Shown here piece after piece: positions 18,816 through 28,418 of a DNA stretch of 64,000 nucleotides (position 1 is its first letter; each line of letters begins with the position of its first letter). The notes under the pieces are model-generated. The model saw nothing but the letters and a program-made list of their open reading frames with translations, was not told the origin of the DNA and did no database searches. The position numbers and the translations under genes are program-made. Origin of the DNA: Chryseobacterium sp. (lineage in GTDB: Bacteria; Bacteroidota; Bacteroidia; Flavobacteriales; Weeksellaceae); contig NZ_JARBTK010000007.1 of NCBI RefSeq assembly GCF_029240215.1, forward strand, positions 186,001 through 250,000, read 5' to 3'.

Positions 18816-19760
18816 GTGAAAAATTTTAAATACAGTAAGATTGAAGCCTTTGTCTTCAAACTATGGTTAAGAGAAGTTTCCGTAAATAAACTGGAAGACA
18901 AAGAAAAGGAAATCTTACACAAATGGCGGATTGATGCCGATCAGGATTTAGATCCTGCTCATATAAGAGAATCAAAAGAAAGAGTATTATCTGTTTTACA
19001 GCCCTATTTTGCTCCCGCATTAGACAAACAAAGAAAACATTTTTTCAGAAAGCATATATATCAGGCTGCGGCTGTTTTGGTTTTGTTGTTTTCATTGGGA
19101 GGGAGTGTTATATATAAGAATTTTTTTATGCCGGATGTTTATACGGCAGAATCCACTATCAGGAAGGTTATGCTGAAAGACGGTTCATTAGTTACGCTGT
19201 TACCGGGTGCTGAACTTACAGTAGACAAATCCTTTCCTTCAGATACCCGTATTGTTGATCTGAGAGGAGATGCTGTTTTTTCCGTCGCAAAATCCAAATT
19301 TCATCCATTTATCGTTCGTGCTGAAAATTTCAGCACCAAGGTTTTGGGTACGGTTTTTAAAATCTCACAATCCGGCAAGAACAAAGCTGTAGATCTTTAT
19401 GAAGGGAAGGTTGCAGTTTCTTATGCAGGTGTTCCGGTATCTTATCTGAAACCCAATCAGGTGTGGACTAATTTCGGGATAGCCCGTACAGCAGCAGTAT
19501 ATACAAAAAATACGGATACACAATCTGGCAGAAAGAGTACTAAAATAGAATCTTTAAATTTTAATGAGGTACCGTTTAGTGAAATTATAGAAGTCGTAAA
19601 AAAGCATTACGGTATCAATATTCTTTATCCTGCAGAAATAGGGACTAAAAAGATCTCAGCGGAACTTAAAGGAAATATAGATGAAAATATTGAAGTCTTG
19701 GCTTTTGCTGTAGGAATGGAAGTTCAGAAAGATAATAACATATATACCCTAAAAAAGTAG
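18816..19760 (+). CDS. FecR-family anti-sigma factor
   Basis: Inner-membrane anti-sigma regulator of 314 residues; the start codon is GTG. A cytoplasmic N-terminal part (1-72) should hold the sigma factor, a single transmembrane helix lies at about 75-95 (AAAVLVLLFSLGGSVIY), and the periplasmic FecR domain runs from about 105 to 210 (KVMLKDGSLVTLLPGAEL, then FSTKVLGTVFKIS). The C-terminal domain (about 245-314, LNFNEVPFSEIIEVVKK) is the DUF4974 type usual in Bacteroidota. It should receive the signal from the STN domain of the TonB transducer encoded 47 bases downstream and act on the divergent sigma factor. Confidence 0.93.
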   Translation: MKNFKYSKIEAFVFKLWLREVSVNKLEDKEKEILHKWRIDADQDLDPAHIRESKERVLSVLQPYFAPALDKQRKHFFRKHIYQAAAVLVLLFSLGGSVIYKNFFMPDVYTAESTIRKVMLKDGSLVTLLPGAELTVDKSFPSDTRIVDLRGDAVFSVAKSKFHPFIVRAENFSTKVLGTVFKISQSGKNKAVDLYEGKVAVSYAGVPVSYLKPNQVWTNFGIARTAAVYTKNTDTQSGRKSTKIESLNFNEVPFSEIIEVVKKHYGINILYPAEIGTKKISAELKGNIDENIEVLAFAVGMEVQKDNNIYTLKK

Positions 19761-19807
19761 TAGACAATTCTATAAAATATTCTTCTAATAAAAGGAAATA
19801 AATAATA

Positions 19808-22800
19808 ATGAAAAAAATGAAATGTGGGCTAACGGTAGCGGCTGTATTTTTTGCAGTATCGTTGCAAGCACAGGAATTGACACAAAAAGTATCTTTTGCC
19901 GTTCCTGCAGGCAGCCCTTTAGTTAAAACCCTGGAGGAGTTTGCGGCAAGAACGGGTTTGGGACTTACCTATTCTAAAGAAGATTTTAAAGGACTTAAAA
20001 TAAAAAATGTTAAATGCGAAAGCATTCCGGTGAACGATTGCTTACAGGAAATTACCACAGGGCTTCCGGTAGCCTTCAGAATGAGAGGGAATTTAATATC
20101 TCTGAAATATAATGGCTCAAATGCTGTAGTATCGGGAAACGGACATCTTTCGGGAAAAATTGTAAATGAAGTTGGAGACCCTGTTACAGGAGCAGTAGTA
20201 AGTGTTGCAGGAAAGACTGCAGCTACCGATAACAATGGAGATTTTTCTCTGGATATTCGTTCCGGAGAATACACACTTACCGTAAAAGCTGAAAAATACA
20301 GCTCTTTGCGAGTAGAAAAGCTTACAATAAAAGGCAATGAAACTAATACTGTTTCTTTTGCGATGAGACGTGCATCTGAAAATGAAACTTCTATCAAAGA
20401 AGTAGTGATTACCGGTACCCGAAAGGCAGATACACAAGCTGGTTTGCTGACACAGCAGAAAAAGGCAGCCCAGATGAGCGACGGTATTTCTGCAGAGCAA
20501 ATCTCCAAAACACCAGACAGCGATGTGGGAGCTACACTCAAAAGAGTAACCGGCGTTACTACGGTGGACAATAAATATGTGGTAGTGCGTTCTATGGGTG
20601 AACGTTGGAATACGGCGGCGATGGATGGTATCAATCTTCCAAGCACAGAAGCGTATAACAATAATTTTTCATTCGATATTATCCCTACTGCAATGGTAGA
20701 GAGTGTGGTAGTGAGTAAAACCGCTACTCCGGATATGAACGCCAGCTTTGCAGGAGGTTACGTAGAAGTACATACAAAAGACATCCCGAATAAAGATTTC
20801 TTAACGCTTAGTATGGGTTCTTCTTATAACGATATTTCTACGTTTAAGAAGTTTCTTACAAGACAGCGAGGAAAGAACGATTACTGGGGATATGATGACG
20901 GTACAAGGGATTTCCCGAAAGGGCTGGAGCCAATGGACTGGAATAATCCTCAGTTTTTTGAGCAGTCTAAACAGTTTAAAGACAACTTTTCTACTTTTAA
21001 AACAACAGCAGACCTAAACTCAAATTATCAGTTGGCTTTCGGAAAAAGCTTTAAGATGAAAAACAACAACAAATGGGGATTTGCAGGAGCTGTAACTGTA
21101 AGAAATGAACAAAATAAATTAGATATAGACCACACCGGCAGAGGAAACTGGCTGGATACTGCTGGACCCATAGGAAAAGAACAGCAGCAAGGCTTAGCAC
21201 CTGTAAAATTTTACAACTTTAAAAACAAAGGAGCTTCTTATACTTACAATTCTACAGTGGCAGGAATGTTGAATTTCGGATTACAGTTAGGAAAAAACAG
21301 ACTTTCGTTCCGCAATTCATATACCCATATTTATGATAATACCCTCACAATGGTAACCGGATGGAATGAATATACCGGAGGAAGCGGAATGCCGGAAAAT
21401 GCGGAGGCATCATACAACTATTTTTATAATGGAGTAATTCCGAATAATGATCCTTCTCAGCTTCAGTCGATGGATAGACCTTATACGGATAATACGGTTT
21501 ATCCTGTTTATCAGACTTTGCTGCAAAATAAACTGGAAGGAAGCCATAAAATAGGAAACGCCGAGCTGAGCTGGTTTGCAGCAAGAACAGGTGTTGAATC
21601 AGACACAAAAGACTATACACAACATCAAACCTATTATCAATTTATCGGGAACGAAATTTTAACCTACAATCAAATTTATAATTCCGGTAATAATTTTTCC
21701 AGAGGATATATAGAAAGTAAAGAGACCGATTACAATTTTGGGACATCGTTCAAATGGAGTATGGATACGGGGAACTTCAAAAATGATATTAAAGTAGGTT
21801 ATGCCGGAGCATTGAAAAACAATACCAACCAGCAGGAAAAATTCTTCTTGAGAGTAGACGAAAACAGGGATGTTCCCAATACCGAAAAAAATTACCTGAT
21901 GATGTATGGGGCTTTAGCAGATTGGTTTGATGGTTCCCACTACACAACAGGCGGTATTGGTTGGCAGACCAAACCATTGTATAAAAACAGCAAATACGAG
22001 GGCGAGGTTACCCAACATGCTCCTTATTTGATGCTGGATAACCGTTTGGGGAGTAAGCTACGTTTGGTATGGGGTGTTCGGGCAGAGTATTTTAAATATG
22101 AGCAAATTTCACAACAATTAGATCCTGATGATTCACGAAATCTTAACAAAGAACCAATTGAAGACAAGGCTTGGCAATGGATGCCTTCTGCCAACTTTAC
22201 GTATAGTCCGACCAATAAAATGAATCTTAGGTTAGCCTATGGTCGTTCTGTATTGCGTCCGCAGTTTAACGAAAGAACAGGTCTTCCTTACTTTGATCCG
22301 GTAGCTAATGCGTTGATTTATAATACAGAATTAACTTCATCTGTAATTGATAATTACGATTTTAAGTTTGAGTGGTTTCCGGGATTAGGAGAAATTATCT
22401 CTGCAGGATTGTATTACAAAGATATTGATCGCCCTATTGAAAGAGAAGGATATATTTCCAATGAAGGAAATTTATATCTCTATAACGGAAATTCAGCCAA
22501 CGCAAAGCTTAAAGGTTTTGAAGTAGAGGTAAGAAAAAACCTTGGCTTTATAGCAGATAATACATTGCTGAAAAACCTATTTATAAGTGGAAATTTCACT
22601 TATAATGATACGAAAGTTGTTGCATTTAAAAACCGCTTCAATACTGAAAACGATGCTGAAACCTACGAGGTAGAGCGCCCACTCTATGGGCAGACTCCTT
22701 GGGCATATAATCTGGGATTGTCGTATGACGGAGAGCGGTTGGGACTAAACTTCCTCTATAATGCTAAAGGTGAGCAGTATATTACCGTTGGATATGACTA

Positions 22801-23107
22801 TAACGGAGAAGAAATCCAGAGACCTTATGCAGTGGCAGATGCACAGGTTTCATATAAACTGCTTAAAGATAAAAATCTTGAAATAAAATTCAATGCTAAA
22901 AACATTTTTAACAGAGTAATAGAATATTATAACAATTATAATTCTTATTCGGTGCAAACAGCAGATGGTAATACTATCGCCGCAACACGGGAGGGTTTGG
23001 GGTTGATGCCCGGAGCGACGGATAAGTATGATAAGGATATAGACAAAATCCTGTTCCGTGCATACAGGGGCAGAACTTTAGGATTGAGTATAAATTATAC
23101 ATTTTAA
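19808..23107 (+). CDS. TonB-dependent receptor with STN signalling domain
   Basis: Outer-membrane receptor/transducer of 1099 residues. Signal peptide about 1-22; STN domain about 30-100 (PLVKTLEEFAARTGLGLTYS), which contacts FecR in the periplasm; carboxypeptidase-D-like domain about 114-195 (LSGKIVNEVGDPVTGAVVSV); plug with TPDSDVGATLKRVTGV and MVESVVVSKTATPDM; barrel to the C-terminus (GLSINYTF). It is not of the SusC type: no SusD gene follows and the plug is of the general FecA/OMR kind. The ligand cannot be inferred. The next gene, a beta-helix-like lipoprotein, may be its surface partner. Confidence 0.93.
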   Translation: MKKMKCGLTVAAVFFAVSLQAQELTQKVSFAVPAGSPLVKTLEEFAARTGLGLTYSKEDFKGLKIKNVKCESIPVNDCLQEITTGLPVAFRMRGNLISLKYNGSNAVVSGNGHLSGKIVNEVGDPVTGAVVSVAGKTAATDNNGDFSLDIRSGEYTLTVKAEKYSSLRVEKLTIKGNETNTVSFAMRRASENETSIKEVVITGTRKADTQAGLLTQQKKAAQMSDGISAEQISKTPDSDVGATLKRVTGVTTVDNKYVVVRSMGERWNTAAMDGINLPSTEAYNNNFSFDIIPTAMVESVVVSKTATPDMNASFAGGYVEVHTKDIPNKDFLTLSMGSSYNDISTFKKFLTRQRGKNDYWGYDDGTRDFPKGLEPMDWNNPQFFEQSKQFKDNFSTFKTTADLNSNYQLAFGKSFKMKNNNKWGFAGAVTVRNEQNKLDIDHTGRGNWLDTAGPIGKEQQQGLAPVKFYNFKNKGASYTYNSTVAGMLNFGLQLGKNRLSFRNSYTHIYDNTLTMVTGWNEYTGGSGMPENAEASYNYFYNGVIPNNDPSQLQSMDRPYTDNTVYPVYQTLLQNKLEGSHKIGNAELSWFAARTGVESDTKDYTQHQTYYQFIGNEILTYNQIYNSGNNFSRGYIESKETDYNFGTSFKWSMDTGNFKNDIKVGYAGALKNNTNQQEKFFLRVDENRDVPNTEKNYLMMYGALADWFDGSHYTTGGIGWQTKPLYKNSKYEGEVTQHAPYLMLDNRLGSKLRLVWGVRAEYFKYEQISQQLDPDDSRNLNKEPIEDKAWQWMPSANFTYSPTNKMNLRLAYGRSVLRPQFNERTGLPYFDPVANALIYNTELTSSVIDNYDFKFEWFPGLGEIISAGLYYKDIDRPIEREGYISNEGNLYLYNGNSANAKLKGFEVEVRKNLGFIADNTLLKNLFISGNFTYNDTKVVAFKNRFNTENDAETYEVERPLYGQTPWAYNLGLSYDGERLGLNFLYNAKGEQYITVGYDYNGEEIQRPYAVADAQVSYKLLKDKNLEIKFNAKNIFNRVIEYYNNYNSYSVQTADGNTIAATREGLGLMPGATDKYDKDIDKILFRAYRGRTLGLSINYTF

Positions 23108-23499
23108 AATGTTCATTGTCATTCTGAGTAATCTTAAACCTGTTGACGAGTTTATAAAATATCTCGACAGACTTGATACGACAGAGAAACAAAAATAAAA
23201 CATCAGCCCGTAAGCTGAAAAAGCGCAGCGTTCATTCAACCGTAAACATTACCTGAGGAAAACCCGCCTTTCGGAGTGAGAAATCTTAGAAGGTATAGCA
23301 TACCGACCGTGCTCGTCAAGTGCCGGTTTTACAAAGGTTTTTAGTGTTTCGGTAAGACCTTCACGATGTTGTGCCTTTCGGCATCGTGGGGATAATCAAA
23401 AAAAAAGGGAGACAAAAAGGCATTGTCTCCCGGCTAATTAACCAGTTTCGGGCAATAAAATGCGAAGCCCGAGACAAAACTACTAAATTACTAAATATT
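23108..23499 (+). promoter_or_regulatory. Hairpin-rich intercistronic region (possible leader RNA or decayed repeat)
   Basis: 392 bases between the TonB receptor and the beta-helix lipoprotein. Several hairpins follow one another: CAGC/GCTG at 23204-23217; GGTAT-AGC-ATACC at 23292-23304; CACGATG/CATCGTG at 23362-23388 enclosing TGCC/GGCA; a perfect 9-bp stem GGGAGACAA/TTGTCTCCC at 23407-23431; and GTTTCGGGC/GCCCGAGAC (one wobble) at 23445-23475. The 23407-23431 hairpin is preceded by an A-run, so read on the minus strand it has the form of an intrinsic terminator. The pieces TCATTCTGAG (near 23118) and TTTCGGAGTGAGAAATCTTA recall intergenic repeats common in Flavobacteriia. The region is less AT-rich than other gaps here. 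No known riboswitch was recognised. Confidence 0.45.
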
Positions 23500-24813
23500 A
23501 TGAAAAATTTCTTTCTGGTAGCAATGGCAGCCCTATCATTTACGGCTTGCCGCCAAAATGATTCTTTAGCAGAATCAGATTCGAACTTTAATATGCAGTC
23601 TGCATCCGCAGAGTATTCATCAGTTTGTAGTCGTCCTGTTCAGACGGTTTCAGGGGATGTGGGATCTTCTACAGCTCCAATTCATTGGACTGCAGATAAG
23701 ATTTGGGAGATCGACGGTATTTTAAATGTGCCAAGTGGTGTTACACTTACTATTGATGCTGGAACTTACATCAAATCTAAGCCAAAAGCGAATAATACTG
23801 CAAGTGGTGTTTTGGTAGTGCAAAAAGGTGGTACATTAAATGCCAACGGTACGGTTGAGGCTCCAGTTGTATTTACTAGCTATAATTTGTTAGATTGTGA
23901 TGCAGAAACAACGGGAGCTCCCGGAGATTTCGGTGGAATAGTTATTTTGGGAGATGCTCCTACAAATAACGGAAATACTACTACAACAATTGAAGGGCTT
24001 AACGGTTCTGAATATCAGTACGGAGGAACTAATTCTACCCATAACGGAGGATCTTTAACTTACGTACGAATAGAGTTTGCCGGTTTTGACCTTTTAGCTC
24101 CTAACTCAGGTAATGAGATCAACGGTTTGACATTAGGAGGTGTTGGTTCAGGAACTACCTTAAACCACATTCAGGTGTCGTATGGTAAAGACGATTCTTT
24201 CGAGTTCTTCGGTGGAACAGTAAATGCTTCTAATTTGGTATCATTTGCTGCAGATGATGATAACTTCGATTTTGATCAGGGTTATACAGGTACTATTACC
24301 AATGCATTGGCTTTAGCTAATTATAATTCTACTCATAGTCTAAGTGGTGGTAACCCAGATTCAAACGGAATTGAGTTGGATAACAATTCAACAGGTACTT
24401 CTACAACCTTGCTTACGCACCCAATCATCAATAACATTACAATTATAGGTGCTAAAAATTTTGTAGACCCTACAACTCAACAGCCACAGGGATCTTTATA
24501 TGAAAACGGAATTCATGTAAGAAGATACGGACAGCTTACCCTGAACGACGCATTGGTTTCAGGATATCCTACAGGTATTAGAGTAGAAGGTACAGGTTCT
24601 GCATTAGCAGCACTTAATCTTTCTACTATTTATGCACACGGATTTACAACTGCTGTTACTGGAGCGGGTACATCGGGTATCACTAACACAGCAACAGGTA
24701 CTCCTGCAGCAACGTTCTTCTTAACAGGAAATCCATTCTTTAACGAAGGTAGCTGGAGCATTTCTCCAAGAAGCTGGAGTTATAATGGAACTTGGACCAA
24801 TTATTCATTTTAA
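23500..24813 (+). CDS. Beta-helix-like lipoprotein next to TonB receptor
   Basis: 437 residues from the ATG at 23500. An upstream in-frame start 43 codons earlier exists but would put a non-signal segment through the hairpin region, whereas 23500 starts a clean lipoprotein signal (MKNFFLVAMAALSFTAC, Cys17). The body is Gly/Asn/Thr-rich with a repeated beta-strand rhythm: FGGIVILGDAP, then YVRIEFAG, then DDSFEFFGGTVNASNLVSF, then DDDNFDFDQGYTG. This resembles a right-handed parallel beta-helix, and such proteins often sit beside TonB-dependent receptors in Bacteroidota. The acidic DDSFEFFGG and DDDNFDFDQG turns could bind Ca2+ or another ligand. No catalytic motif of pectate lyases is evident. 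Confidence 0.8.
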   Translation: MKNFFLVAMAALSFTACRQNDSLAESDSNFNMQSASAEYSSVCSRPVQTVSGDVGSSTAPIHWTADKIWEIDGILNVPSGVTLTIDAGTYIKSKPKANNTASGVLVVQKGGTLNANGTVEAPVVFTSYNLLDCDAETTGAPGDFGGIVILGDAPTNNGNTTTTIEGLNGSEYQYGGTNSTHNGGSLTYVRIEFAGFDLLAPNSGNEINGLTLGGVGSGTTLNHIQVSYGKDDSFEFFGGTVNASNLVSFAADDDNFDFDQGYTGTITNALALANYNSTHSLSGGNPDSNGIELDNNSTGTSTTLLTHPIINNITIIGAKNFVDPTTQQPQGSLYENGIHVRRYGQLTLNDALVSGYPTGIRVEGTGSALAALNLSTIYAHGFTTAVTGAGTSGITNTATGTPAATFFLTGNPFFNEGSWSISPRSWSYNGTWTNYSF

Positions 24814-24838
24814 TTCTCAAAATTATTTAACCTGAAAG

Positions 24839-24875
24839 CAGGCGGCGGGAAGCTGCCGCCTGTTTTCTTTTTTTT
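24839..24875 (+). terminator. Intrinsic terminator after the beta-helix lipoprotein
   Basis: Strong GC-rich stem CAGGCGGC/GCCGCCTG (24839-24846 and 24855-24862), 8-base loop, followed by TTTTCTTTTTTTT. It lies only about ten bases ahead of the next gene, so the downstream T9SS protein may be expressed by read-through or from a promoter overlapping this region. Confidence 0.85.
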
Positions 24876-24884
24876 ACCTTAATT

Positions 24885-25904
24885 ATGAAAAATATAAACC
24901 AGTTTTTAGTTTTATTTAGTCTAATATTATCTGGTGTTGCTAATGCACAGGTACTTGTTTGGGAAAATACCTTTGATACTCCACAGGAAAGAGCCGGGTG
25001 GGTATTCTATGACGGAAACAATAATAATAACACATGGAATATAGGAAAACACGTGGTACGTAATGCGGCAACTCCCAATATGTACGAGGAAGTATCACCC
25101 GATTACGTTTTGAGACACAGTGCATATAAACCAAATGTTGTTGGTGGCCCGGCAAATTTTCAGGATGGTTATCTCAACGATTTTGAAGACTGGGTAATTT
25201 CGCCTGAGATAGATTTAACGACAGCTTCGGGAACCATTACTCTGGCGGCTATGATCGGGAGAGTAATTACTTATAATACCACTTCTGCAAGTAATAATAC
25301 CAACAGACACGTTTTTGTTTATGTAAGCACACCGACAAAACCAGTTCCTACTGTAGCCGATTTCCAGGCCCTCCGTACTGATATTACAACAGCTAATAAT
25401 AACGGCAGTAATCCTAGTGTAATTCCTAAATTGTTAAGCATTACCAACGCAGATTATATTGCTGATAGCAATGCTTTATTCGCCCAGGCAACTGCTGACC
25501 TTTCCCAGTATGCAGGGCAGAAAATCTATATTGGATTTTGGAATAATGTTAACTTTGCAAGCAATTCATCAGCAATCAGTACATTACCATTTAAAGATAC
25601 CAATTCATCAAATACCTTTCAAATAGACGAGATGCAGGTTTATGCAGACTCAAATGTTTTAGGTACATCGGAAGCAAAAGCCAAATCTATGATAACGGTA
25701 TATCCTAACCCTGTAACAGATGTGCTGTACCTGAAAAGCATAACCAAAGCTACTGTAAAAGTATATAGTGCGGCAGGACAGCAGTTGCTTTCCACGGTGA
25801 TAAGCAATGGACAGGTCAACGTAAGTGAATTACCAAAAGGCGTTTATACTCTAACGGTAGAAACAAACAGTAACCTAAGCACAACAAAGTTTATCAAGAA
25901 ATAA
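24885..25904 (+). CDS. T9SS-secreted protein with type A C-terminal sorting domain
   Basis: 339 residues, signal peptide 1-22 (ending VANAQ), exported by Sec and then by the type IX secretion system. The body (about 23-255) starts VLVWENTFDTPQERAGWVFYD and contains EDWVISPEIDL, the pattern of choice-of-anchor/MAM-like jelly-roll domains found in many secreted Bacteroidota proteins. The last 70 residues are a type A T9SS sorting domain: VYPNPVTDVLYL, then VKVYSAAGQQLL, then VNVSELPKGVYTLTV and the basic end KFIKK. No enzyme motif is seen; a surface-binding or adhesive role is possible. It belongs by position to the TonB receptor group. Confidence 0.85.
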   Translation: MKNINQFLVLFSLILSGVANAQVLVWENTFDTPQERAGWVFYDGNNNNNTWNIGKHVVRNAATPNMYEEVSPDYVLRHSAYKPNVVGGPANFQDGYLNDFEDWVISPEIDLTTASGTITLAAMIGRVITYNTTSASNNTNRHVFVYVSTPTKPVPTVADFQALRTDITTANNNGSNPSVIPKLLSITNADYIADSNALFAQATADLSQYAGQKIYIGFWNNVNFASNSSAISTLPFKDTNSSNTFQIDEMQVYADSNVLGTSEAKAKSMITVYPNPVTDVLYLKSITKATVKVYSAAGQQLLSTVISNGQVNVSELPKGVYTLTVETNSNLSTTKFIKK

Positions 25905-26028
25905 TTTTTTTACCTCATCAAAAAACAATGACTGATATTCTTTTTAAACCCTATTGAATGCTGCCTATGGCTACGGTATAGAGAGAACGAATATACAAGA
26001 GCTTGTTCTGCAAAATATTTAAAAATAT

Positions 26029-26060
26029 AGCCCTTTGTTTTAACAGGTGAAGGGCTTTAT
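26029..26060 (+). terminator. Probable terminator after the T9SS protein
   Basis: AGCCCTT/AAGGGCT stem (26029-26035 and 26050-26056) with a 14-base loop and a T-rich tail. Confidence 0.6.
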
Positions 26061-26190
26061 TTCAATATCAAATAAAAATAAAAAATTTTATTAGTTGGAG
26101 TTCTCTTTGGATTCACTGTTTGCAAATGCCTAAAATAAAGTATATACAGTAAGATGAAACAGAAAATTGAAATTATAAATTAATCTATAT

Positions 26191-26940
26191 ATGAAAAAGA
26201 TAATTGCACTCACTGCATTGATGAGCTTATTTTCCTGCACAGATGAATCGTTGCAGACCTATGATGTAGCTCAAAAACCGGCAGAGGTCAATATTAAAGG
26301 ATACTCCAAACCAGATATCTTACAGCTTCGATTGAACGGAGAACCTGTGTCTATCAACGGGAATACGTCTTACACCAATAACATTACTACCAAACTCAGT
26401 TTTGTGCTGGATAAAGGAGAAACCGATATACTTGGGATTTTTAACAAAGATACCGGAGCAGAAATCAAAACATTCAATATTAACTACGATAATGTTGACC
26501 AATATAAAACATTGAATTTCTTCAACCTGCCGGGAATTTTCCTTCAGACTTCTGCGGTGAAACCAACAGTGAATCTCGGAAAAGTAGGTTATGTTTTCAT
26601 TTTCCCAAATATTGGTGAATTCTCAGGTTCCGCTTTAGAAGGGGTAAAGGGAGTATTGAAAAGAGATAACGGGACTGTGCTGGCGACCTTTGATGAAATC
26701 GGGAAAAAATCGTTTACTACTGTTCAGGTCTACAACAATTTTAACATCAATACACCGGTCTATCTGGAGCTCTACAAACCGGGAACTACCGCCCCTTATA
26801 TCGGTACAACTCCTGTAATGGTAACATTGAAGCAGGTATACATCAATAACGACCGAGTGAATATGATCGTTTTACAGGAAAAACAGGAAAACGGAAATTT
26901 AGTTATAAAAGGCGATATTGATGTAGCAGATTATCTGTAA
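26191..26940 (+). CDS. Lipoprotein of unknown function
   Basis: 249 residues with lipobox LFSC (Cys16). The mature part reads as an all-beta protein: a first domain (about 30-105) with VNIKGYSKPDILQLRLNGEP, then a second with KVGYVFIFPNIGEF and YLELYKPG. I do not recognise a named family, although the pattern of two Ig-like domains after a lipobox is common in surface lipoproteins of TonB-linked loci. It precedes an S41 peptidase by 78 bases on the same strand and is probably cotranscribed with it. Confidence 0.8.
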   Translation: MKKIIALTALMSLFSCTDESLQTYDVAQKPAEVNIKGYSKPDILQLRLNGEPVSINGNTSYTNNITTKLSFVLDKGETDILGIFNKDTGAEIKTFNINYDNVDQYKTLNFFNLPGIFLQTSAVKPTVNLGKVGYVFIFPNIGEFSGSALEGVKGVLKRDNGTVLATFDEIGKKSFTTVQVYNNFNINTPVYLELYKPGTTAPYIGTTPVMVTLKQVYINNDRVNMIVLQEKQENGNLVIKGDIDVADYL

Positions 26941-27018
26941 ATAATGAACAAAAGAGATTATAAGAATCTGAAAAAGACCCTATTTAAATTATAACTGACT
27001 GTTTTCAACCAAATCACA

Positions 27019-28395
27019 ATGAATATAACATTAATTAAAAATCTTTACGGAAATCAGTTTAAATTTCTGCTTTTGTCATTTTTCGCCTTTATCTCGATTG
27101 TTTCCTGCCGGCAGGATGATGAGGGAATTCCTGATTTTCCTGAAGGCAGCACAGAATCTGTCAATTTGTGGGTACAAGACAGTATGAGACGGTATTATTA
27201 TTGGGCGGAGCACATGCCTTCAAAGCCTAATTATAGTCTTCCAACGCAAGATTTTTTCAAAAGTCTTTTATCTCCACAGGATAGGTTTTCATTTATTTTG
27301 GATACGAAAGATGCATCTACTTATCCGAAATCAGTTCGCAGTAGGTATGGTTTTGATTATACTATACTTCAACAGCCGGATGGAAAAATTGTAACGGTTA
27401 TTAAACTGGTCTTGCAGAATTCACCGGCTCAAAATGCAGGTCTGAAACGTGGAATGGTGATTACCAAAATTAATGGGGTGGTGATTACTTCTGCAAATAT
27501 GGGAACAATATCGTCTTCTATTATCAATTCCACGGTTCTTCATCTTTCTGTCGGAGATTGGAATAACGGGAATATTACTAACGAAAAAGACATTACGGTA
27601 TATTACGGGTTCACCCTTGATCAGTCTTTAGTTTCAAAGATTTTTGAGCACAATGGTAAGAAAACCGCCTATTTGTATATTTATGATTTTCCGGACGGAA
27701 TGGCTCAGCTTCTTTTACAGAAATTCTCTGAGTTTAAAGCATTAGGAGTTCAGGCTTTGATTTTGGATTTAAGATATAATTACGGAGGTTCGGTAGCTTC
27801 TGCGGCTGCGCTCTGTGCGATGATTCCGGCAGGGATTTCTTCCAATTCCCCTTTCATTATTTATAGAGGGAATAAAAACGGAGGTGAAGTAAAAATGAAT
27901 TTTTCACAACAAATCGCTTATGATAAAAGTGCACCGGGTTTTAATATTTTACAAGCTAATACTTTAGGGCTTAGCAAAGTCTATATTTTAACTTCAGAAA
28001 GCACAGCTTCGGCTTCAGAAATTGTGATTAATAATCTTAAACCTTATCTGGAAGTAATTCAGGTAGGTGGAACTACTCTAGGAAAAGATATGGCAGGTTT
28101 TGCTATTGAAGATAAGCATAATCCTCCTAAAATTTCCTGGCAAATTCATCCGGTAATTTATAAAGTATATAATGCCAACAGTGAAGGAGAATACAGCAAC
28201 GGAATTTCACCTCAGATTTCTGTTAATGAATTTTCTTTTTTGCCATTATTACCTTTAGGAGACCCAAATGAAACCATACTTTCTTCTGCATTGAACAAGA
28301 TTTACTCAAAAATTTCAGGGAATGAAATGCCGGATCATTCGTTGAAAATATTGTGGGAAAGCGATTGGCAACATGGAATTAATATGAAGAAATAA
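27019..28395 (+). CDS. S41-family (C-terminal processing) peptidase, lipoprotein
   Basis: 458 residues, lipobox VSC (Cys30). Order: a short helical N-terminal domain (about 45-100, LWVQDSMRRYYYWAE), a PDZ domain (about 105-195, SPAQNAGLKRGMVITKING), then the S41 protease domain. The catalytic region shows LILDLRYNYGGSV and TSESTASASEI with probable nucleophile Ser331, and GTTLGKDMAG carries the candidate general-base Lys. Members of this family clip tails of periplasmic or surface proteins. Its location after two lipoproteins suggests processing of something in this locus, but no target is evident. Confidence 0.92.
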   Translation: MNITLIKNLYGNQFKFLLLSFFAFISIVSCRQDDEGIPDFPEGSTESVNLWVQDSMRRYYYWAEHMPSKPNYSLPTQDFFKSLLSPQDRFSFILDTKDASTYPKSVRSRYGFDYTILQQPDGKIVTVIKLVLQNSPAQNAGLKRGMVITKINGVVITSANMGTISSSIINSTVLHLSVGDWNNGNITNEKDITVYYGFTLDQSLVSKIFEHNGKKTAYLYIYDFPDGMAQLLLQKFSEFKALGVQALILDLRYNYGGSVASAAALCAMIPAGISSNSPFIIYRGNKNGGEVKMNFSQQIAYDKSAPGFNILQANTLGLSKVYILTSESTASASEIVINNLKPYLEVIQVGGTTLGKDMAGFAIEDKHNPPKISWQIHPVIYKVYNANSEGEYSNGISPQISVNEFSFLPLLPLGDPNETILSSALNKIYSKISGNEMPDHSLKILWESDWQHGINMKK

Positions 28396-28418
28396 TTTAG
28401 CAATATCATTAAAGTATA

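Noticed and set aside
19969..20661. 230-codon minus-strand ORF over the TonB receptor
   Set aside because: Long only because the opposite frame is constrained; composition is Ser/Thr/Val-rich antisense, no domain.
23371..23499. 43-codon upstream extension of the beta-helix lipoprotein
   Set aside because: The extension runs through hairpin sequence and would hide the clear lipoprotein signal that starts at 23500.
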